64,000 bases of DNA from Maioricimonas rarisocia (GCF_007747795.1 NZ_CP036275.1:2408001-2472000), one strand, 5' to 3'. Counted from the first letter of the stretch, positions 44,485-54,562 are shown. The notes: generated from the sequence alone by a model not told the origin. Numbers and translations are program-made.

Positions 44485-45872
44485 ACGAGCTCTTCGAGTG
44501 TGTCGTGGTGAGCCGGGACACGGTCCGATTCCCGCGATTCGCCGCCGGCGAGCCAATCGGTCCAGCGGCGTTCGATTCCGTCGCACCAGCGAAAGACGTT
44601 CAGGATGGGCCGAACCATGGAGTCGACCAGCAATGCGTCGAGATAGCCCCGTTCGAGTGACAGCCGATAGAACCAGTCGCGAACGTCACGGGGCAGCAGT
44701 TTCGCCCAGGGGCTCGACGTTCGCGGGAGGTGCGAGCCGATGGCGTTTTCGAGAGCGTGATAGTCATGCAGCAGTGAAGGAGCCCGCAGAAGCTGGAGAG
44801 TTCGCAGGCAGGCATGACCAACAATATGGGCCAAAGCCAGGTAGCGGAGCCCGAGGCCGATTTCGACGACGATAATGCCCACCTGCGTCAGGGACGCGAA
44901 GGCGAGAGCCGTCTTGATGTCGGTCTGGACACGGGCCGTCATCGCAGCGAATCCTGCGGTAATCAGCCCGAGCAGAATGACAAGCCCGCTGAGGACCGGC
45001 GAGAGGGCCAGAATCGGTGACACGCGGAGCAGCATGTAGGCTCCCAGGTGAACCGAGAGAGCCCCGTAAAATACGGCGCTGGAGGGAGTGGGACCTTCCA
45101 TCGCCCGCGGCAGCCAGCCGGAAAAGGGGACGAGTGCCGATTTTCCGGCGGCCGCGACCAGCAGCAGGGTTCCGACGAACAGCGCCTGTTGGGCGGAGAG
45201 TTCCGCGACGCCGTGAGGCCACGGACCAGATCCCATCAGCACCTCAAAGTCGCCGGCACCGGTCTGGTGGTGCATCGCGACCGCGGCGAGCAGGAAGGCG
45301 GCGTCGGCAATGCGATAGACCGACCAGACCCGCAGTCCGTTGCGGACCGGAGACGGCCGTTCGTGAAAGAACGCCACGAGCAGTGCCGACGAGAGACCGA
45401 CCAGTTCCCAGCCTGCAAACAGGGTTTCGATGGTTCCAGCCAGCGAACTGACGACCATGCCCAGCAGAAACATCGCATAGAACACAAAGAAGCGGCGGTA
45501 GCCGACCTCCCGGTGCAGGTACACGTTCGCGAAGGCTCCGATCGTCCCGCAGAGAATGAACGAGAGGATCACGAACGGAACCGACAGTCGATCGAAGACG
45601 AACTTCAGGTGGAAGTGAAAGTGCTGTTCGGGAATAACGACCCAGTTGCCCAGTTCGACCGGGACGTGCCGCGTGCCGAGAACCAGCATCAGCACCAGGA
45701 TCACGACCGCACCGATGAGGCCCGTGACGGTGGCGATCTGCGTGAGCCGACCGATCGTCCGCTCGCTCAGGGGGTGTCCCACCAGGGAGGTTATCCCGAG
45801 GATCAGCAGCAGCAGGGAGGGTGCGATAACGACCCCGGCACCGACCGTTGTCAGGAACTGATCGACGCTCAT
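44481..45872 (-). CDS. dabB: DabB-like inorganic carbon transporter subunit (NuoL family)
   Basis: A 463-residue polytopic membrane protein of the PF00361/NuoL type, shorter than NuoL as is usual for DabB. It keeps the proton-path residues expected: E156 in [19 protein letters not shown] and K244 in [27 protein letters not shown]. In the DAB complex (named in Halothiobacillus), DabB is thought to couple cation flow to the CO2-to-bicarbonate conversion by DabA. It starts on an ATGA overlap with dabA with a strong GGAGGT site and ends on an ATGA overlap with the next gene, so stoichiometric, coupled synthesis is likely. Confidence 0.88.
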   Translation of the reverse strand: MSVDQFLTTVGAGVVIAPSLLLLILGITSLVGHPLSERTIGRLTQIATVTGLIGAVVILVLMLVLGTRHVPVELGNWVVIPEQHFHFHLKFVFDRLSVPFVILSFILCGTIGAFANVYLHREVGYRRFFVFYAMFLLGMVVSSLAGTIETLFAGWELVGLSSALLVAFFHERPSPVRNGLRVWSVYRIADAAFLLAAVAMHHQTGAGDFEVLMGSGPWPHGVAELSAQQALFVGTLLLVAAAGKSALVPFSGWLPRAMEGPTPSSAVFYGALSVHLGAYMLLRVSPILALSPVLSGLVILLGLITAGFAAMTARVQTDIKTALAFASLTQVGIIVVEIGLGLRYLALAHIVGHACLRTLQLLRAPSLLHDYHALENAIGSHLPRTSSPWAKLLPRDVRDWFYRLSLERGYLDALLVDSMVRPILNVFRWCDGIERRWTDWLAGGESRESDRVPAHHDTLEELV

Positions 45873-48800
45873 GCGGCACCTCCGGTCGTTCGTTCTTCGC
45901 CGTCACGTCGCGCGGAGCGGATGGAGGCGAAACCGAGGTGACCCCGCCAGCCGCGGTACCAGTCGATCGAAGAGGCGACTTCAGGCAGGTCGGTCGACTG
46001 TGGCTGATACGGAACGAACCGGCCCTCCTCGTAGACCTGAATCTCACCGCTGTCGGGATCCTGAGTCGCGAGCTGGACCCAGCGGTTGCGGCAGAGCCGG
46101 CCGATCGTTTCGTCGCGGTCCATCAGGGAGAGCATCGTCTCCGCCGTTGCTTCGATGACGAACAGGATTCGCATCGGTTCATGGATCTCGATCATCTGCT
46201 CCGAGAGACCGGGCCGCAGATCGCTCGTGGCACCCTCCATGACGCCGAGCAACGACACGATGTTGTGCGGCAGCTTCGAGCCGCATCCCCAGCCGGCCGG
46301 GTCGACACAGGAGAAGTAGTACTCGAGGCTGATGCCCGCGCAGACGGGGATTGCCGCCTGCAGGATGCCGAGCAGGATCGAGTGCTCCGAATCATCCTGA
46401 TGCGGGTCGTAGGAGGTCAGGAACGCGCGACGGTCGAGAAACAGGTCGCGTATGCGGTCGCGGCGGCCGACGTGGCAGAGGGCGTTCGTCGCGTGGTTGT
46501 ATTCGGGACGGGCCTGCGAGAGATCCTCCGCACGGGCTTCGACGTGCCTCAGGGCGACTTCGGGGGTGAGCGTGAGGTCGGCCGACTCGAACCGACGGCA
46601 CCGCTCGTGCGCATTTCGTTCGCGGGCGGTATCAATGATGCCGCGAGTCCGCTCGAAGTCCGCCCGGTGCGATGCGGGCAGCCGTTCGAGATCGAACCAG
46701 GTCACGCTGTCGTCGCAGGTGTTGTGGTAGGCACCGAGGAAGACGGTCTGCCGGGGAATCGAAAGGCCCCGCTCGGCAAGACGCTCCCGCACGTCCGGAT
46801 GATTGGCCATCTGCGCGAAGGCCCGGGCATTGGGGCCGCCCCGGCCACCGCTGCATGCCCCACAGTTGTAGGCCGACTCGTGAGGATTGTTCACGCTGGA
46901 AGAACCATGGCCGGTGACAACAATCAGCCGGGCAAAGCGTTCCGTCAGGCCGATGCTGCGTAGCTGACCCCGCACGATGTCGACCATTTCGTCGATGGTG
47001 TAGCCGAGCTGCTCGGCGGAAGGGCCCGGTTCGGGAGCAATCCGTTCGAGATGCAGCGTCGTGACGGGAGGAGGCTGTACGAACCGTCCGGCGAGCCGGC
47101 GGAAACGTGCGGTCAGCCGCGGGAAAAGGATCCGCGCCACGATGGGGAATGACGCCAGCGAACCGAACAACGCCATTACCACGCCCCCTGCGATCGTTCG
47201 GCTGCCCGTATGCACGCGGTGGGAGGCGGTTCCCAGGGCTCGACGGGTCTCCGCCCGCCGCCGATGGCTCTCTTCGAACGTGTACACCACGTCTTCCTGT
47301 ACGTAGTGTCGGGGCGTGATCATCCCCGGGCAGAGAGGATGAAAGTGGGCCTCTGCCGCACCGCGATACTTCATGGCGACGCCGTAGAACCCGGCAGCCC
47401 CGAACGTTTCACAATCGGGATCAATCTCTTCGATGTGGCGGCGGAATGACTCTTCGCGGTCGTCGATGCAGCAGACGATCTGAAAGCTCGGCGATTCCGG
47501 CCGTGCCGGCACTCGGTCGCGGTGAATCACGAGGGCATCCAGCGCCTGGTTGCGATACCGCCGCTCGTAGGCAATGTGGTAGGTGCGGCGACGCTGCAGT
47601 CCCGGGAACGCTTCAATCTCATCGACGAGAGTGCCCCACTGCTGTTTCGACAGCTCGAAGAGCGACTGCGGCGTCCATCCCAGAACCTGCGCCAGCTGAA
47701 AGACCAGGAATGCCCGTTGATCGACTGTGTGGCGTTGGCGGCCCGTGCGGCGTGCCTGCAGCACGAGCGACAGGTCCCGCAACGGGCCGTCGAAACCAAG
47801 CGACTCGCGGGCCATCGCTGAGAGAGCCTGACGGTCGAGCAGCAGACGCACGGCCAGAAACTCTCGAAGTGTGTCCGGCGGAATCGACTGCAGACTTCCC
47901 GCCGGCTGCTGCTCCAACTGCCCGATGATCCCGGCCCAGCCCTTCAGCGCCAGCAGTGTTTCGAGGATGTACTGCTCGCGTTGCTCATCCGCGACCCCCA
48001 GCAGCGAAAGGGACTCGTCGATCGACTCCAGAGGACCGATGCCCGCGCGCTGCAGCCGCATCAGCTCGGTCCGCAGACCACGAAGCCACCTGTCCGGTGG
48101 TCCACCAGGCTGGCTGTACAGGCTCAGAAAACTCTCATAGAAGCCACGATCCCGATCCGGCAGCACCCACGTTGCGAATCCCTGATCCAGGAAGGCTGCA
48201 CAGAACCGGATCAGCAGATCGTGAACGAGCGTGTCGGTATCGTTGCCGGTCACCTCCAGCAGCAGCGTGCGGTGACGAAGTGGCATCGCCTGGTCCGTGG
48301 GGCAGGCGGCCAGACCGTGAACAGCCTGATGGCAGGCCCGCCACAGCGCTCCCAGCGTGAAGGCTTCCCATGTCGATTCGCTCCAGCGCTCGATGCGGGA
48401 TTCGTTGTACCGCTGCAGCAGGTCGTTCAGTGCGGCCCGTATCCGCTTGCGGGCCGGATCGGTTGCGTGAGTCGACCTTCCGTTGCGAACGTCCCGCATG
48501 ATCCAGTGTCGCGTCTCGTCGAGGATCCTGCGCCGAGCCGGTTCGGGGGCTTCGTCGCGGAACCGGCTGATGGCATCCGTCTCGGCAATGAGCCAGCGAA
48601 GCTCGGCATCGGGAGCCTGCCGGAGCGGATACCGCAGCATCGCCAGGCGGAGTTCGTGACGCGTGCTCAGGCCGCACACCGACGTCGTTGCCGCGTCCCC
48701 CAGATCATGTTTGAGCACCTCTTCGAGATCGCAAAGCCGGATGCGGTCTCCTTCGAGCATCTCACGGTAGCGGGATTCGCGGAGGAACGGTTCGCAGTTG

Positions 48801-49114
48801 TGAATTCGGGATGCCTGATCGACCGCCTGTTCGAACGGCAGTTCTTCGAAGGCGTGCAGCGTATTGTGGTGGACGAAGCTGGTAATCGGTCCCTGCGTGG
48901 GGAGCAGATGGGCCGCATGGTGGATCGCGTCCCGGAGCCGGTCCAGCCGTGACGATGCCTGGTCGCGCGGGGCAGAATCGAGCAGCACAGACGGAGCGAG
49001 TGGCACCGGAAGCCTCGGCAGTTGCAGTTCGGGAACACCTGCGCAGACGGGCGGCCTGGCGGGCAGAGGCCGCAGCAGTGCGTCCTCTGGTGTGGTGGGG
49101 CCCGGAGTGATCAA
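45869..49114 (-). CDS. dabA: DabA-like inorganic carbon transporter subunit (DUF2309/PF10070)
   Basis: A 1081-residue protein of the DUF2309 family, recently named DabA. Near the N-terminus, [35 protein letters not shown] is the standard opening. The beta-CA-like zinc site is intact: C549-I-D551-D-R-E, H736 in [24 protein letters not shown] and C751; the 15-residue spacing of the last two matches that known for DabA. The start used is a TTG with no clear ribosome site; GTG codons slightly downstream are possible. With DabB it should form an energy-coupled, one-way CO2 hydrating or uptake complex at the inner membrane. It is first in the operon and divergent from a two-component system. Confidence 0.92.
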   Translation of the reverse strand: MITPGPTTPEDALLRPLPARPPVCAGVPELQLPRLPVPLAPSVLLDSAPRDQASSRLDRLRDAIHHAAHLLPTQGPITSFVHHNTLHAFEELPFEQAVDQASRIHNCEPFLRESRYREMLEGDRIRLCDLEEVLKHDLGDAATTSVCGLSTRHELRLAMLRYPLRQAPDAELRWLIAETDAISRFRDEAPEPARRRILDETRHWIMRDVRNGRSTHATDPARKRIRAALNDLLQRYNESRIERWSESTWEAFTLGALWRACHQAVHGLAACPTDQAMPLRHRTLLLEVTGNDTDTLVHDLLIRFCAAFLDQGFATWVLPDRDRGFYESFLSLYSQPGGPPDRWLRGLRTELMRLQRAGIGPLESIDESLSLLGVADEQREQYILETLLALKGWAGIIGQLEQQPAGSLQSIPPDTLREFLAVRLLLDRQALSAMARESLGFDGPLRDLSLVLQARRTGRQRHTVDQRAFLVFQLAQVLGWTPQSLFELSKQQWGTLVDEIEAFPGLQRRRTYHIAYERRYRNQALDALVIHRDRVPARPESPSFQIVCCIDDREESFRRHIEEIDPDCETFGAAGFYGVAMKYRGAAEAHFHPLCPGMITPRHYVQEDVVYTFEESHRRRAETRRALGTASHRVHTGSRTIAGGVVMALFGSLASFPIVARILFPRLTARFRRLAGRFVQPPPVTTLHLERIAPEPGPSAEQLGYTIDEMVDIVRGQLRSIGLTERFARLIVVTGHGSSSVNNPHESAYNCGACSGGRGGPNARAFAQMANHPDVRERLAERGLSIPRQTVFLGAYHNTCDDSVTWFDLERLPASHRADFERTRGIIDTARERNAHERCRRFESADLTLTPEVALRHVEARAEDLSQARPEYNHATNALCHVGRRDRIRDLFLDRRAFLTSYDPHQDDSEHSILLGILQAAIPVCAGISLEYYFSCVDPAGWGCGSKLPHNIVSLLGVMEGATSDLRPGLSEQMIEIHEPMRILFVIEATAETMLSLMDRDETIGRLCRNRWVQLATQDPDSGEIQVYEEGRFVPYQPQSTDLPEVASSIDWYRGWRGHLGFASIRSARRDGEERTTGGAA

Positions 49115-49176
49115 GCGCGATTGGCCGGGCGTGCTGGACTTGTATTCCAGTCCGGGATCGTCCGGAAGAGCGTCAG

Positions 49177-49193
49177 ATTACAATCCGGTAAGG
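49177..49193. promoter_or_regulatory. Candidate response-regulator site 1
   Basis: ATTACAATCCGGTAAGG: TTAC and GTAA arms around a 6-base spacer. It shares TTACAAT-C-GTAAG with site 2. The layout resembles OmpR-family boxes of the TTAC-N6-GTAA kind described for CopR-like regulators. Confidence 0.5.
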
Positions 49194-49226
49194 TTCGGAC
49201 AGCCCCGGCAGAATGGTTGTCGGCAC

Positions 49227-49242
49227 CTTACAATTCCGTAAG
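49227..49242. promoter_or_regulatory. Candidate response-regulator site 2
   Basis: CTTACAATTCCGTAAG: perfect 5-bp arms CTTAC/GTAAG around AATTCC. It begins 50 bp from the equivalent base of site 1, about five helical turns, in the same orientation. Confidence 0.55.
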
Positions 49243-49365
49243 AAACGGCGCTGCACGTCGCCTTTCCTGCACGAATCTGCTAGTTCTTGAGGATTCGCGG
49301 CCTGACGACGGACTTTGCTGGCGAGGCCCGTGCGAATGGCGGACGCGTAACGAGCCGTACCGAGT

Positions 49366-50067
49366 GTGCCGACTGTGACTGACAACGGAGCCCGTGCCGT
49401 ACTGGTCGTCGAAGACGATCCCGTTCTCGGGAAAGCCCTGCAACGGGGACTCGAGGACGGCGGCCATCGATGTACCTGGATGCGCAATGGTCGGCGCGGT
49501 CTCGAACAGGCGCTGGCACAGAAGTTCGACGCGATCGTCCTGGACCTGATGCTGCCGGAACTGGGCGGTCTGGATCTGCTCCGCGCTCTGCGGCTGGAAG
49601 GGATTCGGACGCCGGTGCTGATCCTGTCTGCACTCGGATCGGTCGAGGAGCGGGTGAACGGCCTCAACGCCGGAGCCGACGATTACCTCGTCAAGCCGTT
49701 TGCCTTTCCGGAACTGCTGGCGAGACTCTCGGCGATCACGCGCCGGTCCTTTCAGACGAAAGCACAACAACTGATCGTCGGTCCGCTGACGCTCGACCTG
49801 TCGACTCGCCGCGTCTCGCGGGATGATTGCGAGATCGATCTGACCCCCACCGAGTTCAGTCTGCTGGAATTGCTGATGCGGAACGCCGGGCAGGTGCTGA
49901 CGCGGAAGATGATGTGCGAGCACCTCTGGGATTCGGACTGGGAAGGGGTGACGAACGTCATCGAGGTGCATATCAACCGGCTGCGTGCGAAAATCGACCG
50001 CGAGTTCGACACGCAGTTGCTGCAGACCGTACGCGGCCGCGGTTACGTCCTGCGCGTGCCGGGCTGA
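49366..50067 (+). CDS. OmpR/PhoB-family response regulator
   Basis: A 233-residue two-domain regulator. The receiver domain has the acidic pair in VVEDDPVLGKAL, phospho-acceptor D60 (IVLDLMLPELGG) and K in DDYLVKPF. The C-terminal winged helix is of the OmpR type (LTPTEFSLLELLMRNAGQVLTRKMM, VIEVHINRLRAKID, TVRGRGYVLRVPG). The start is uncertain: GTG at 49366 or GTG at 49375, neither with a clear ribosome site. It is co-directional with the histidine kinase 44 bp downstream and divergent from the dab operon, so control of that operon through the two TTAC-N6-GTAA sites is a reasonable inference. Confidence 0.92.
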   Translation: MPTVTDNGARAVLVVEDDPVLGKALQRGLEDGGHRCTWMRNGRRGLEQALAQKFDAIVLDLMLPELGGLDLLRALRLEGIRTPVLILSALGSVEERVNGLNAGADDYLVKPFAFPELLARLSAITRRSFQTKAQQLIVGPLTLDLSTRRVSRDDCEIDLTPTEFSLLELLMRNAGQVLTRKMMCEHLWDSDWEGVTNVIEVHINRLRAKIDREFDTQLLQTVRGRGYVLRVPG

Positions 50068-50111
50068 GGCAGCAGCGAACACGGGACGCCAGGATCTGAT
50101 CGGAGTTGCGG

Positions 50112-51605
50112 ATGAGTAGCGGTGACGACCGGTCGACTGACGGCTGGTTGAGACGACTCTGGCGAACGCTTCGGTTTCGGCTCGCCGTCTGGAACGCGCT
50201 GGTGGTTGTGCTGACTGCCGGCGTGACGCTGCTCGGTCTGAGGCAGGGCGTGCAGTGGGCGCTGCTGCACGAGATGGATCAGATCCTGATCGAGGATGTC
50301 CACGAGATTGCCCTGGCGCTGGAAGAGACCCGGCCCGACGATTTCGGCGCCCTGATCGACGATCTCGAACGCAAGGCGCTGGGGCACAAGCATCATGGCT
50401 GGTTTGTGGAACTGCGTACGGCCAAAGGCGATGTTGTCTGGTCCAGCATCGATGCGCCGGTCGATCCTCTAAGTGCAGTACCTGTCCGCGAACTGACGCC
50501 ACGTTCCACGCAAAACTTTCGACTGGTGCAGCGAACCGTTCCCGTCGGACCGCGACAGGTCTCGGTCATCCGTGTGGGCGCGAGACTGGAACTGATGCAG
50601 GCCGACATGGCCCGGGTCGACCAGATGGTGTTCATCGCCGCTGGCGGCGTTCTGCTTCTGGCACCGCTTTGTGGTTACTGGCTGGCAAGCCGGGCGGCCC
50701 GTGCGGTCGGGGAGATCATTCAGACTGCCTCGCGGTTGCGTCCGACACATCTCGACGAACGCCTGCCGGTGCGGGGAACCGGCGACGAGCTCGATCAGCT
50801 GGCCGAGACCGTCAACGGGCTGCTCGACCGCATCGCCGCCTATCTGCAGCAGCGGCGGGATTTCGTCGCGAACTCGGCCCATGAGCTGCGAACACCGCTG
50901 GCAGCCATCCGCAGCTCAGTCGAAGTCGCCCTGAGCGGAGGACGATCGCCGGAAGAGTACGAAGACCTGCTGGTCGACATCATCGATCAGAGCGGTACTC
51001 TCGAAACGCTCGTCAATCAGTTGCTTCTCCTCTCGGAGACCGAAGTCGATCAATTGCGCAAGCAGGGGGAACCGGTCGCGTTCGACGACGTTGTGACCAA
51101 GGCGGTCGAGATGTTTCGCGGTGTGGCCGAGTCGCGGCACATCGATATCACGCTCTCACGCTGCGATGATGTCAACCTCGTCGGCAATCGGACTCATCTT
51201 CGACAGGTGGTCAACAATCTGGTCGACAATGCCGTCAAGTACACGCTCGAAGGGGGCCACGTCGACGTGGAGCTTGTCCACCTCGACTGCAAACAGGCGG
51301 CGCGGCTGACGGTGCGCGACACCGGCATCGGAATCTCGGTTGACGATCTGCAGCACGTGTTCGAACGGTTCTTCCGGGCGGACCGTTCCCGCTCGCGCGA
51401 GCATGGCATCACCGGGACGGGACTGGGGCTCTGTATCTGCCAGGCGGTGGCGGTGGCCCACGGCGGAACGATCACCTGCGAGAGCCAACTGGACGAGGGA
51501 ACGTGCGTCACGGTCACACTTCCGCTGAAGTCCGCCGGCACGAAGGACCAACCGGGGCATACCGCGTCGATGCCGGGGAGGTTGACGGGCACGACGGTAT
51601 CGTGA
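50112..51605 (+). CDS. Membrane sensor histidine kinase, EnvZ/CusS type
   Basis: A 497-residue kinase. The ATG at 50112 has GGAG seven bases upstream. Two membrane helices (about 22-45 and 171-193) enclose a periplasmic sensor domain of about 125 residues that is His/Asp rich near KALGHKHHGW. A HAMP region follows, then the phospho-accepting H257 in SAHELRTPLAAIRSS, N-box NNLVDNAVKYT, G1 DTGIGIS and G2 GTGLGLCIC. All catalytic boxes are intact. It resembles CusS/CopS-like kinases in layout. The signal (metal, pH, bicarbonate or other) is unknown. Confidence 0.92.
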   Translation: MSSGDDRSTDGWLRRLWRTLRFRLAVWNALVVVLTAGVTLLGLRQGVQWALLHEMDQILIEDVHEIALALEETRPDDFGALIDDLERKALGHKHHGWFVELRTAKGDVVWSSIDAPVDPLSAVPVRELTPRSTQNFRLVQRTVPVGPRQVSVIRVGARLELMQADMARVDQMVFIAAGGVLLLAPLCGYWLASRAARAVGEIIQTASRLRPTHLDERLPVRGTGDELDQLAETVNGLLDRIAAYLQQRRDFVANSAHELRTPLAAIRSSVEVALSGGRSPEEYEDLLVDIIDQSGTLETLVNQLLLLSETEVDQLRKQGEPVAFDDVVTKAVEMFRGVAESRHIDITLSRCDDVNLVGNRTHLRQVVNNLVDNAVKYTLEGGHVDVELVHLDCKQAARLTVRDTGIGISVDDLQHVFERFFRADRSRSREHGITGTGLGLCICQAVAVAHGGTITCESQLDEGTCVTVTLPLKSAGTKDQPGHTASMPGRLTGTTVS

Positions 51606-51643
51606 TTCTCACACCGGCGAGCGATGCAAACTGATGCGTATCG

Positions 51644-53575
51644 TCAGTCCAGCAGGAACTTCTCGAGAAACATCACCTGCACGGCTCGCAGGTAGTCGGC
51701 ATTGTCCTTCTTGGCGAAGCCGTGACCTTCGTTCGCCGCATAGACCGTCCAGACCGGCTTGCCATCTTCGCGGACTTTCTCCGCGATCTGCTCGGCTTCC
51801 GAGAACGGAACGCGGGGATCGTTACGACCGTGTGCGACGAGCAGTGCCGAGTCGATCTGGTCAACCAGCGACGTCGGATTGATCTTCTCGAAGTGTGCGC
51901 GCATTTCGGGATCCCGTTCGTCGCCGTACTCCGCCCGTCGCAGATCCCTCCGGTAGTCGGCGGTGTTCTCGAGGAACGTGATGAAATTGGCGATGCCGAC
52001 GATGTCGATGCCTGCTTTGATGCGGTCGGGATAGTGGGCCAGCGAGGCGAGCACCATGTAGCCGCCGTACGACCCGCCACTGACGGCCACACGCGAGGCA
52101 TCCAGCTCGGGCTGATCGTCGATCCAGTCGAGCAGTGCCCCGATGTCCCGGACGCTGTTCTCGCGAAGCATGGCGTTGTCCAGCTTCAGATACGATTTGC
52201 CGTATCCGCGAGATCCCCGCACGTTCGGAGCGATGACCGCCAGCCCCAGGACGTTGCAGTAGTACTGGGTGATGCCCGAAAGGTACGGCCGGTACTGCGA
52301 TTCGGGACCGCCGTGGATCAGGATCAGCACCGGTGCCGGTTCGTCATCCGAAGCCGTGGGAGGCTGGAAGTAGTAGGCAGGGATGATCTGCCCGTCGAAC
52401 GACGGGAATTCGATCTGCATGGGGCGGATGAACTGTTCGGGATCCAGTCCGCCGGTCTCGCTGAACGTCCAGCGGACGAAGCCCCCTCCGTCGACGCTGG
52501 TCGTGTAGACGTCACCCGGCGCGTCCGGCCGATAGAGCGTGAAGCCGAGCTGTGATCCGTCCGGTGAGAACTCGAGACTCCGGAGGATGGCGGGCGGCAG
52601 CAGGATTTCGCGTCGCTGGTCTTCCTCGAGCAGGTACAGGCGGCTGACGCCGTTCTCGTTGACCGTGAAGGCAACACGACCCGTCTCGCGATGGACCTCG
52701 ATATCTTCGACGTCCCACTCGATGTCGTCGGCCAGCCAGGCCAGTTCTTCCGTTTCGAGATCGAGCCGGGCCAGACGCAGGAACTCGCTGTCGAGATCGG
52801 TGCTGAGGTAGATCCCCTGCCCGTCCGGAGTGAACGCTGCATCGCCGATGGCGTACGTCTGCTCGCCGTCGAGCGGCAGGTCGCGACGCTCTCCGGTCTC
52901 GATATCGAGAATCGCCAGGTAGCCTTCGTTGATCGAGACGTACCGGCCGATCAGCAGCCGTTTCTGGTCAGGCGACCAGTCGGACGCGTACCAGTACTCG
53001 CCGTCGGTCTCCATCACCAGCTTGTTGGACTCGGGATCGCGCGGATCGATGGTGTAGATGTCCGTGTCGCGACCATTGCGGCGGTTGCTGGTATAGGCGA
53101 GCCGGTCGCCGTCGTCCGTCACCGGGCCCATGAGGTTGCGGGACTCGCCGTCGGTCAGGAGCGTCAGGACATCATCATCCCGGTCGAGCAGGTAGATCTG
53201 GTTGTTCTCGCTGCCACCGGTGCTCATCGAGAGCAGCACCGAGTCATCCTCGGCTTCGGGCAGGAAGCGTCCGCTGACCGGTTCGCGGAAGAAGGTGATC
53301 TGCTCGCGGCGGCTGCCGGGATGGTACACGCGATGCAGCTGCGACGCGTTGCCAAACCGGGTGCGGATCAGGATGCCGCGATCTTCCGGAGACCAGCCGG
53401 CAAAACTGGCTGAACGGAAGGAATCGTAGCGGGCGAGCGTTCGTGTCAGTTCTTCCGGAACCGGAGGAACCCCCTCCGTCTCAACCTGAGACGGCACAGA
53501 GGCATGCTGGGCCATGGCCGGCGGTGAGGCAACGAGAAGTCCGAACAGTGTCGCGGTCAGCAGCAGTTCGCGCAT
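51644..53575 (-). CDS. S9-family prolyl oligopeptidase-like serine peptidase, exported
   Basis: A 643-residue protein with a Sec signal (MRELLLTATLFGLLVASPPAMA). Residues about 45-380 form a PD40/TolB-like propeller (SWSPDQKRLLIG-type and FTPDGQGIYLSTD units). The alpha/beta-hydrolase domain follows: LILIHGGPESQYRP, nucleophile S502 in SGGSYGGYM, D586 in HGRNDPRVPF and H618 in NEGHGF, a complete catalytic triad. This layout is that of acylaminoacyl-peptidase/dipeptidyl-peptidase-like S9 enzymes that trim peptides outside the cytoplasm. It ends 38 bp from the convergent histidine kinase. Confidence 0.92.
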   Translation of the reverse strand: MRELLLTATLFGLLVASPPAMAQHASVPSQVETEGVPPVPEELTRTLARYDSFRSASFAGWSPEDRGILIRTRFGNASQLHRVYHPGSRREQITFFREPVSGRFLPEAEDDSVLLSMSTGGSENNQIYLLDRDDDVLTLLTDGESRNLMGPVTDDGDRLAYTSNRRNGRDTDIYTIDPRDPESNKLVMETDGEYWYASDWSPDQKRLLIGRYVSINEGYLAILDIETGERRDLPLDGEQTYAIGDAAFTPDGQGIYLSTDLDSEFLRLARLDLETEELAWLADDIEWDVEDIEVHRETGRVAFTVNENGVSRLYLLEEDQRREILLPPAILRSLEFSPDGSQLGFTLYRPDAPGDVYTTSVDGGGFVRWTFSETGGLDPEQFIRPMQIEFPSFDGQIIPAYYFQPPTASDDEPAPVLILIHGGPESQYRPYLSGITQYYCNVLGLAVIAPNVRGSRGYGKSYLKLDNAMLRENSVRDIGALLDWIDDQPELDASRVAVSGGSYGGYMVLASLAHYPDRIKAGIDIVGIANFITFLENTADYRRDLRRAEYGDERDPEMRAHFEKINPTSLVDQIDSALLVAHGRNDPRVPFSEAEQIAEKVREDGKPVWTVYAANEGHGFAKKDNADYLRAVQVMFLEKFLLD

Positions 53576-53623
53576 CGGGATGGCCTGTCTCCGGAATGAG
53601 GGAGGTCGTTCGATGACTGGAGA

Positions 53624-54562
53624 TTATTTCGACTCGGCAGCGTTCGCTTCGCGGTCGCGGCGGCGGGCTTTCTCGAGGATCTCCCGCTTTGCTGCAAGGA
53701 GCCGCTCGGGCCACTCGAACTTCGGCGCTTCGGCGGGATCGTAGCCGTCGAGGTGGCCGGTCAGCCGTGTGGTCGGCTTCGTGTAAACCAGTTCGGTGTC
53801 GCCGAACACTTCTTCGCACAGCTCGGCCAGTCCCGGATCATACTCGCGTAGTTCGGCCCGCGTATCCACATGGTTGTGATCGTGGTCGGGGGGCCGATTG
53901 TTGTCGAACCAGGACTGCACCCCTTCGGCGAAGTACTCGTGGTGATTGGTTGCGGCGTACTTTCCCTTCCACAGACCGGCCTTCATCGCTTCGTCGTAGG
54001 CGGTCTTGAGCCGTTCGTCGAAGGTGGGATCGAGATTCACCATGCCGCGCAGATGGATGTTGTGAGCAAACTCGTGAATCAGGATGTTTTCTGCGGCGTA
54101 AGGATCCCCCTCGTAGGCGAGCAGGTTTTCTTCGCCGCATGAGCAGACCGGATCGGTGCGCGACCCCCCGAGACCGCGGGCCCGCGCGTCCCAGAAGTCA
54201 CGCGGCTTCATGTGCTTGTATTCCGGAACGTCCGTCGTGAACTCGTCGTGGGCCATCACGATCAGCCGCGAGCCGCTCCTGATCATCGCTTCGCGGACGT
54301 CCGGCCGACGCGAGAGCATCAGGTCCACGAGCCAGGCGGCTTCCTTGAGAGCGTAGTCACTCACGTTGGCGGAGGAGACGATGGGATACCCACCAGCGCT
54401 CACGTACTTGGCGTAGAACGGATCCAGCTCGAGTTCGGCCGGGGGCGCGGTGACGGTCCACGTCGTTTCATCGCCGGCTTGCGCGGCATCGTCGGCCGTC
54501 AACGGACTGACGGTGAACAACATGACCAGCAGGCAGGAGGGAATGAGCCATCGATTCGGCAT
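53624..54562 (-). CDS. Exported putative zinc metallopeptidase (HExxH, gluzincin-like)
   Basis: The start at 54562 begins a signal peptide (RWLIPSCLLVMLFTVSPLTA) with GAGAAAG upstream; an in-frame extension to 54658 lacks one. The 312-residue product has H163-E-F-A-H167 in ILIHEFAHNIHLRGM, and about 45 residues later NHHEYFAEGVQSWFDN with E209 or E213 able to act as the third zinc ligand, the gluzincin arrangement. VMAHDEFTTDVPEYKHMKPRDFWDARARGLGG upstream is reminiscent of the anthrax-lethal-factor-like fold, but I cannot assign a family with certainty. The C-terminal tail is basic. It shares a strand with the S9 peptidase 48 bp downstream. Confidence 0.75.
   Translation of the reverse strand: MPNRWLIPSCLLVMLFTVSPLTADDAAQAGDETTWTVTAPPAELELDPFYAKYVSAGGYPIVSSANVSDYALKEAAWLVDLMLSRRPDVREAMIRSGSRLIVMAHDEFTTDVPEYKHMKPRDFWDARARGLGGSRTDPVCSCGEENLLAYEGDPYAAENILIHEFAHNIHLRGMVNLDPTFDERLKTAYDEAMKAGLWKGKYAATNHHEYFAEGVQSWFDNNRPPDHDHNHVDTRAELREYDPGLAELCEEVFGDTELVYTKPTTRLTGHLDGYDPAEAPKFEWPERLLAAKREILEKARRRDREANAAESK

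Larger units (their letters stand above)
49115..49365. promoter_or_regulatory. Shared divergent control region for the dab cluster and two-component system
   Basis: 251 bp between the dabA start (minus) and the response regulator start (plus). It contains the two inverted-repeat sites listed separately. Both transcription units must initiate here. Confidence 0.6.

Noticed and set aside
42964-45872. Part of a complex I (nuo) or Mrp antiporter operon
   Set aside because: Only two PF00361-type proteins are present, with no other Nuo or Mrp subunits, and they are coupled to a DUF2309 gene, which fits a DAB-type system instead.
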